Below are positions 57,450 to 64,000 of a DNA stretch of 64,000 nucleotides, piece after piece. Positions within the stretch are counted from its first letter, which is position 1; the number at the start of each line of letters is the position of its first letter. A program made the translations under genes and the position numbers. The stretch comes from Wyeomyia smithii (taxonomy: Eukaryota; Arthropoda; Insecta; Diptera; Culicidae), in the NCBI RefSeq assembly GCF_029784165.1, contig NC_073696.1:242590892-242654891 (forward strand), in the 5' to 3' direction. The notes under the pieces are model-generated. The model worked only from the letters and a program-made list of their open reading frames with translations, searched no databases and was not told the origin of the DNA.

Positions 57450-60400
57450 GTTTGAGGTGTTTTGCAAATCAGATTTGCCCGATTAAAATAAAGTTTGTTT
57501 TGCAAGAAATGTGTAACATAATTCTTTTATATAATGATTCTGATATGGTTGAGGTAAGAACGGTTCCTACAAACTTAATTTGGCCTCAGAGTCCCCGGTA
57601 ATGAGTATTATATGCGATGTTTTTAAAATACTTATGACGTACGATGACGTCCGTCACATTTTCAGAGTGTTTGCCATCTCTTGATTTCAATAAGGCTGAA
57701 CGTTTAAGAAGTGACTTTGAGCAAATTAGGATATGAATCGAAAGCCACGCTGTTTTAATTCTTAACTTGTGGAAAACTACAGACTTCAGAAGTACAATTA
57801 ACTTTAATAAAAAATAGCTTCTTCATACTTGTGAGAAGTGAAAATCAATAAATACATTTGTTATTTTATATGAGTTTGTAAAGGCCTTACTGCGAATTAG
57901 GCAGGCGATAGATGATTTCAGTTGTAGATTGATCACGTAGATAGATAAACTTAAAGTTATTGCTGGAGAACTACGAATAGTTTATGAAAAAGACAACCCG
58001 TCTTTCTCAACCTAAATTTGAAGTATCACGACAATGAATGCATTTAGAAAACTTATTTTCAAAACCGGATTAAATTTGAAAAATTCTCTGGAATCTAATC
58101 TTTGAAAAAAAAAAAAATCCCGATTTTGATTCTTTGGTCGAGACTTCTGTTGGAACCTTAAGTTTTATTACAATGAAAATTAAACTCTTTTATGTAATTG
58201 ATGATTTAGTGTCAGAAATATCAGCTCTTTTCAAATTATTTTTAGACATTAAAAAAATAGCTTCCAACGATTTCTTGCCACAAATCGAAAGATTGTAATG
58301 TTACCTAGTTTACTATGCAACGAGTATCATGAAATATGTAAAAATAACTTAGTTATTAATCAAAGAGAAAGTGATCAGCGAGAGTCTCTCAATGTTACTT
58401 AGGTCCTTTAGAAAAATTACGCGAGATTTCTCCTATTCAACTAAGCTTTATAGTTTCGAATGAAATGTCTGCTAAAAAATACACTTGAATCTTAAAAACT
58501 TTTTTCGTAAAAATTACTCAGTTTTCTATGTCCAAAAAGTATGCAAAGTTTTATTCAATCAGGTTTAACTCGAAATAAGTTGGTCGGTCATTTGGCGTGG
58601 ATTTACTCACAACGGAAGTCATTTGTGTGTATTTCCCCTCACCCACGGCTGACAGTCTAGTCCTCGAACCGGCAGCACCCACTGAATTAGTTTTGACTTC
58701 AATCATCATTTCGCTTCGCGTAATGCAATTTTTCTCTCTCCATGGTCACAGCAGCCAGTAATTAGCCAAGCAATTTGTCTAACGGCCGCACCACCGTCCA
58801 ATCAACCTGGCCTACCCTCCCGGTTGCAATGATTGGCCACTTGAAACCACCGCAGACTGTTTCGCTCGAAATGAGCTTTAAGCAAAACAAGCACAACGCT
58901 TCAATTGGCTTAACTTGCACTGTCTGCTGGTACACGGTACATTGTGTGGAATAAGGAAAAACCTCTTGGGACATCGGTGGAGACGAATAAATTTTAATTC
59001 GCTCCAATTGGGGACACTGCAATAGCTGCATGCATAAATAACCATTCTCGGTGCAGCTTTCGGGGACGGTTCGGTCACTGTCCCTGTCCCTGTATGTCTT
59101 GCCCGGGTGTGTCCCAGTGTCCCTTTTTGTGTGCAAACGAAAACTGTACGTAACTTTGTTCTCGCTTTCGGGATGGCATAAGAAACGGAAGAAAACTTAA
59201 TGATGCACTAAATTGGATTGTATTTTCATGCATTCGTTTTGATTTCCAGTTGCCCGAAAGACCGTCTCGGAAGATATCGGGAGTGAGTTTATGGAGCTGT
59301 GACGATGTGTTTATGTGCTTTTTACATGTGAAGAACTTAGGAAATCGGGGTGAATTCAACTTCGTCAATGATTTATTTTCTTTATATAAAATTTCGCTTC
59401 AACACACAAAAAGTGTGTTAGTTGCAAATAGTGTGTGTTAGTTGCAAATAGAGCATTGGAATAATAGTTTCTCAGACCTGAATAGTAATATTTTTTTTCT
59501 TTGTGCTAATTATGGCTGTTCAACAACAATGAAAAATAAACTCGTTCATTGCTACTAAAGTCAAGGTTAAACAACATGTTTCCAAGCTGTAATTGCAGCT
59601 CTCACCTCTGGGTGGCGTCTGTTTGTTGGATGCGAAGCATTACCGTCGCACTCATACACAGTGTTCTGTGTGTTTTATTTCACTATGAATGGAAAAATCA
59701 ATATTTACCATTGGCAGTGGCCACCAACCATATTACGGATGGGTTACTGCTTCTTCTGTTCAGTTCCGCATTGCACGGGTGCTGCCTAGAGGTTGGGTGA
59801 TGACTCTTTCGCGCACGGTTTCCACGCCTAACGACAACAACAGCAGCACCACCGGCATCGGCAACAAAGTATGCGTTATGAAGTCGGGGCATGTAAAATA
59901 ACACCTGGTTCCAATAATGGTTTGCAAATAGCCCGAGAACCGGTTGAAATAAAACAGAAACAAGCCGGCATAATCCGAGCAAAAATTCGCATGATATAAA
60001 ATTCACGAGGGAGCGAAGCAAAAAGGTTAGATTCTTTAACATTTATTATAGACATCTTAGCGAGACGCAAAAACCTTTTTGTATACACTTTCGTACCTTT
60101 TCGTGAATTCGACTGAGAGGTAAAAGTTGTACCTACCAGTGTAATGCTTGTTCTGAATCTATTCGTTTTATTTTGTTACGGAATGGGTGTTGAAAAAGTA
60201 TCAACTTCATTGGAAGACGCAATATGGAAAATTGCCAGAAACATCGCATGAGACCGTTTTCTATAGAGAAATATGAAAACGGTTTTCTAGTAGTGAGAAG
60301 TCAATAGAACCTTGAGCGTGATTGAAATTCTTAGGTAATAAAACATACACCATAGAATGAAATAGTCATTTCGTGATAAAGTACCAAATCTGTCCTCTAG

Positions 60401-61625
60401 TTGTTTACTATTGGTGTAAAAAATAAGTGAAGAGGAGTAAAAATTGAAAAAAAAAATGCTTTTAAGTTCAGATCAGAGTAGTGATCATCGAGTAAGATTT
60501 CATTTATATTCTTATGGAGCTTTTTATTCAACTCAGAAATACTTTGAAAAGTTTGATACAAGCGTCTGTTTTTTTCTCACGATGTCTGCTTTCAAATTGA
60601 ACTTTAGCCTTCAATTCCACTGCTCCATTTCCTTTGTTCTGAAACTAGTTTTACTTGGCCGTTGTTCTTTGTATTACCAATGTATTACCAATAAAAAAAG
60701 TTTTTTACTCAAATCAGTTTTTCTTTCAACTGCAAAAGTGAGTTTCAGAAATACATCCTACTCAGAATACTCGCTCATATTGTGCACTACCGTGGCATTG
60801 TGCAATCCATTCTAATTCTACTGGAACGGGGTAACCTGAGCTTTATTCATATCGACTATCCTATATGCACTTCCCGGCAGCGGCATTTCCCCTTTATATG
60901 ACGACCGAAGCACACCGATAGTGATGAAATCAACCATTCGTCACCTGCCGTTTACCGCTGCGTACGGTCGTACCGGTTCACGATGCGACGTAATTTGATT
61001 AGGTCATTTGCATTCTACCGAGCAATTCTGTCACCCCATCTACAGTATAGAGGTAGAAAATGAAAAAAAAAAGCCAGCTTGAAGCGCCACGTGTGTACAA
61101 CTTTGCTTCTACACCTACAACTCAAAACGAAACATTGGAATGTTGCCCAAAAACGGAATTTCAATCGGAAACGGTTGCACTTGGGAAATTATTATTACGG
61201 TTGAACATTTCTATCGGTGCTCTTTCTATCCCATTGAAACACTAGCGTTAGTGAAGAATTAAAAATTCCAAGCACACCACCATAGAAAAAAACGAATCTG
61301 AGGTGCCAATTTGTACCGGAACGTAAGCCCCAACTTAATTATGCGACGGAGTGTCTGCACCTTAGACAAATTTAATAAGCTCTCTGAGGAAGTTTTTTCC
61401 TCGACGCTTCCGGGATGTCACCCAGTCAGTAGTCAAGTCAAGCTCGTTATGGAAATTCAATGGCTGAAAGCGATATTCAATCAATTTGAGCTCGGCTCAA
61501 TGTGAGGCCCACTTTTCGAGCACACACTTAAAACATAAAAAAGCAATAAACTAATTCCCCGAAGACATAACCATAAAACAGAACAATTAATTTATTACCA
61601 TTTTATCTTTCTTCTTTGTTTTCAG
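57450..61625. other. Non-coding DNA upstream of the Crag coding exons
   Basis: No gene or delimited element was recognised in 4.2 kb. The 123-codon plus frame at 60444-60815 has no domain. Slightly more balanced composition occurs at 58560-59110 and 60840-61030. If Crag transcription starts farther upstream this is intron. Confidence 0.5.
59413..59450 (+). repeat. Short tandem duplication
   Basis: The 18-base unit GTGTGTTAGTTGCAAATA occurs twice with a period of 20. Confidence 0.9.
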
Positions 61626-61639
61626 ATCGCCGTTCCACG

Positions 61640-62389
61640 ATGGACGAACGGCGGTTGGCCGACTACTTCGTAGTGGCCGGCATGCCGGAGAACCCAAAGC
61701 TACTGAAGGAAAATATCTTCAATGACTCGTCCCACCTCCGCTCGGCGAACACAATCGACCCCATAACCGACATCGGTGTGTTTTTTCCTTCGCTGGGCGA
61801 AAAAATCCCGGCAGACTATGAAATTCTGGAGAACACTCCGACGGGGCTGCTGGCAGATTTGAACTACGGTTCGGTGCGAACGGTAGCATGTTTTATATAT
61901 TTTCGCCGGGGGAAGGATAAGCCGCCGCTGGTCGACATCGGCGTTATGTACGAAGGAGCCGAACGGATAATGTCCGACGCAGAAGTGGTCCTCAATACGC
62001 CGGGTGATCGGCTGGCCAACGTGAACAATTCGTCCGCAAAAACATTTCTTACCTTTCGAAGGGCGAAAAATGACATGCCCTGCAACGAGCTGGTAGTGAC
62101 GGATCTTTGCGTGGTGATTCCGTCAAAGGGAGAGAAGCCACCGCATGCATTCTGTATGATTCACAAAACGCTTAACAAGGGTATCATGGGCAGTGACGTG
62201 TACCTGTGCTACAAAAAGTCGATGAACCGACCGAAGCTGATCAGCTATCAGCCGGAAATTCTGCACCGATATCCGACGGTGGATCATAACGACTTTCCGT
62301 TGAACCTGTGTCCCAGCGTGCCGCTGTTTTGTTTGCCCATGGGAACGACACTGGAGGCTTGGCCGCATGTTCCCGGGGGCGATGGAAAG
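61640..62389 (+). CDS. Crag: Crag / DENND4-type Rab exchange factor, first coding exon
   Basis: Crag is the arthropod DENND4 orthologue, a DENN-domain GDP/GTP exchange factor for Rab10/Rab11 that directs polarised secretion. The exon encodes exactly 250 residues starting MDERRLADYFVVAGMPENPK. Three related blocks follow in order, each with a DI-V-FPSLGE/DIGVMYE/DLCVVIPSKGE motif, forming the MABP domain that precedes DENN in this family. The ATG has A at -3 and G at +4. A pyrimidine-rich acceptor ending TTTTCAG (61625) lies 14 bases upstream, so the start sits in an exon with a spliced 5' untranslated part. The exon closes at GGAAAG|GTTTGC. The frame read past this donor ends at 62429 and is intronic. 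Confidence 0.88.
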
Positions 62390-62448
62390 GTTTGCGCTGC
62401 TGTAGAAAGTGAAAATCAGCTTTTATATTAATCAAAATTCACTTCCAG
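62390..62448 (+). other. 59-bp intron
   Basis: GTTTGC to TTCCAG, phase 0, a typical short insect intron. It contains an in-frame TAA, so it must be removed. Confidence 0.85.
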
Positions 62449-62555
62449 CTTAAACGGAAACCCATACAACCCATATTCAGCACGTTCGTGCTAACCGTCA
62501 ACGATGGAACCTACAAGGTGTACGGTTCAGCCTTAACATTTTACGAAGACTTTGG
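62449..62555 (+). CDS. Crag: Crag / DENND4-type, second coding exon (start of uDENN)
   Basis: 107 nt encode LKRKPIQPIFSTFVLTVNDG and TYKVYGSALTFYEDFG, the opening of the upstream DENN domain, directly continuing the first exon in phase. It ends in GG|GTAAGT, a strong donor, leaving phase 2. The rest of the DENN module and the C-terminal region must lie beyond 64000, because no further exon is recognisable in the window. Confidence 0.88.
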
Positions 62556-64000
62556 GTAAGTGTACAGATCCGCTTGGTTCGAAAATTTAGCCTTGTAGAC
62601 GCTAATCGCTAATTCGATAAACATGCTGGGAAACTAAATTTGGTAAATGAAAAATTTCGGCTTGTGCACTGATTTGAGGAGCTATTATAGAACTCTGTCG
62701 AAGGAGTTGGATGCAATACTTACAATTCATCAATAGAAGCAGAAAAAACAAAAAAGTAATCTTAGACCGAATCTTCAAGTAAATCTGAGAGAAGGAGATG
62801 TACAGAACCTGTGAGAATACTGCAATATTTCCACATAATATCAATTCAGTGAATCACAAAACTGGGTAGCAATGAAACCAAACGTCGATGTTCTCTGTGA
62901 AATTAAAGAGACCGCGCGAGAAATTTGGAATTGCATTGATACGCTTGGTGTTGATATGGCGTCGCTGAGGGTGCTGTGACTTTTATTCATTTCATAGCGC
63001 TCTTAATCATTAATTTCAGCGGTGATATTCTCAGCATCCAGTTAACGACTTTGACAACGTTACAACCCTCTCTGAAATTAAGAGCTACTCTGTATGTTAA
63101 ATATCATCTGTATGTTAAGCCATCATCGAGACATTTCTACATAAAACGACACCCTGCACTAATCATTAAACTGGGGGTTATGGAAGCCAACGGTTATTAG
63201 TAGGACTGGCATTACTTTCTCTCGCCAATAGTGAACCAAATTCATCAAAATGAATGTTCTCAGTGATAAACAAAGTTCGAGGAAGTCTACCATATAAAAA
63301 CAACATCGTTTTTTTATTATATGCTGGTAGCTGGAATCCGTGATGTGATGGGTGTAATTGTTAGCACCACGAAAGGAAAAATAAACATCTTTCTCACATG
63401 ATGAGAAACAACATCATAATGGGGTAAAGCCGAGTCGTTGTTTTCCAAGAAGGAGGAACGAAACGAAGCCTCAACGACCCCTTTTCTAAAAATGCCTCAA
63501 AAAAATAGTCGGCAAATTGCGTTGTACAAATCCTGAAATTACGTAACTAGATACGTCATTCCCCGTGAAAATCAAAACCAAAGATTATCAACCCACTCCA
63601 CGGGCCTATAGAGATTTGACAGAGAAATTTTAGGATCAATGCTTCACAAATAAGTGACATCGAAGCGAATTTCGTAGAACAGGACAACTTTCCAAACTAA
63701 GAATCACAAATGTAGACCTTTCAAGCTTGCTATGCGTAACTTTCGAGGATGCTCTATATGTTTCGAAACTATGTCAAAAATGTTTTTGGAGAATGTTATT
63801 GAACGATATCTCGAATACTTTGGCAGTTAATTGGCTAATGATGGTTCCGGAGCCTTGAAATGATGCTACAACAAGTCAGTAGCTTTACAGCTTGACCAGC
63901 ATCATTCTAGTTAGTTACCCAGAAGTCAATTGAGCAGCTGGTTACTTATGCTGTAATGCCAGTCTTTTTCTCACAAGTATAGCATGAATGGTGTTTCGAA
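62556..64000 (+). other. Intron of Crag, continuing past the window
   Basis: Starts with GTAAGTG. No exon continuing the uDENN domain is visible in the remaining 1.44 kb. Frames of 74-80 codons on both strands are not domain-bearing. Confidence 0.65.

Noticed and set aside
60444..60815. 123-codon gene upstream of Crag
   Set aside because: Low-complexity Phe/Ser/Leu-rich translation of T-rich DNA with no domain.
1..64000. CRISPR array, operons, prokaryotic insertion sequences
   Set aside because: Regular short direct repeats with unique spacers are absent. Introns, poly-A tails, LTRs and SINEs show an animal nuclear genome.

Overview
The window looks like a large, repeat-rich culicine mosquito genome, most likely Aedes or a close relative. 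Only one host gene is certain in 64 kb. The rest is AT-rich non-coding DNA packed with transposable elements of mosquito type: BEL/Pao LTR, non-LTR elements, Tc1/mariner including DD37E-like copies, pogo, hAT, piggyBac-like and Harbinger-like MITEs, and a tRNA-derived SINE. The species call is inferred from TE content, very long gene-free stretches and an arthropod DENN-domain gene. No ribosomal or mitochondrial marker is present.

Layout. 1-5.8 kb: a piggyBac-like MITE, a hAT-like MITE inserted into another copy of itself, and a 5'-truncated LINE with an open reverse-transcriptase frame and a (TAA)n tail sitting inside a small inverted-repeat element. 5.8-13.3 kb: a Tc1/mariner-like relic split by a 176-bp MITE and by a complete 6.3-kb BEL/Pao retrotransposon (282-bp LTRs, 5-bp duplication ATAGG) whose pol is broken by several indels. 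13.8-17 kb: a pogo-type relic, a short hairpin and a 557-bp element with an 8-bp duplication. 17.6-18.8 kb: ORF-poor DNA opening with a well-spaced Inr+DPE pair, a candidate promoter and 5' untranslated exon. 19.2-23.4 kb: a hAT-like element containing a second hAT-like element, each with its own 8-bp duplication. 28-32 kb: a divergent tandem duplication enclosed by inverted arms and carrying a third copy of the hAT-like MITE. 32.4-34 kb: a SINE with a perfect 10-bp duplication, a 771-bp foldback and a DD37E transposase fragment. 37.8-39.7 kb: a piggyBac-like MITE, a small MITE and a DD37E transposase relic. 42.9-48.1 kb: an RTE-like fragment, a minus-strand LINE (gag-like ORF1, endonuclease, RT, RNase H) interrupted by an RTE-like copy with its own duplication, then two MITEs. 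51.7-57.5 kb: a truncated LINE tail, a mariner relic, an 838-bp Harbinger-like element, a third DD37E fragment and an unidentified broken ORF. 61.6-62.6 kb: the first two coding exons, plus strand, of a Crag/DENND4-type Rab exchange factor that continues past the window.

The elements do not form a pathway. Their value is stratigraphic: target-site duplications readable from the sequence give an insertion order at several loci. The host-gene question is whether the promoter-like sites at about 17.6 kb or 49.2 kb feed the acceptor at 61,625, which would make most of the window the first intron of Crag. I found no convincing new biological system. The best leads are the self-nested hAT family, the BEL/Pao copy with nearly identical LTRs but a broken pol, the long foldbacks that could yield hairpin RNA, and the distal Inr+DPE promoter.
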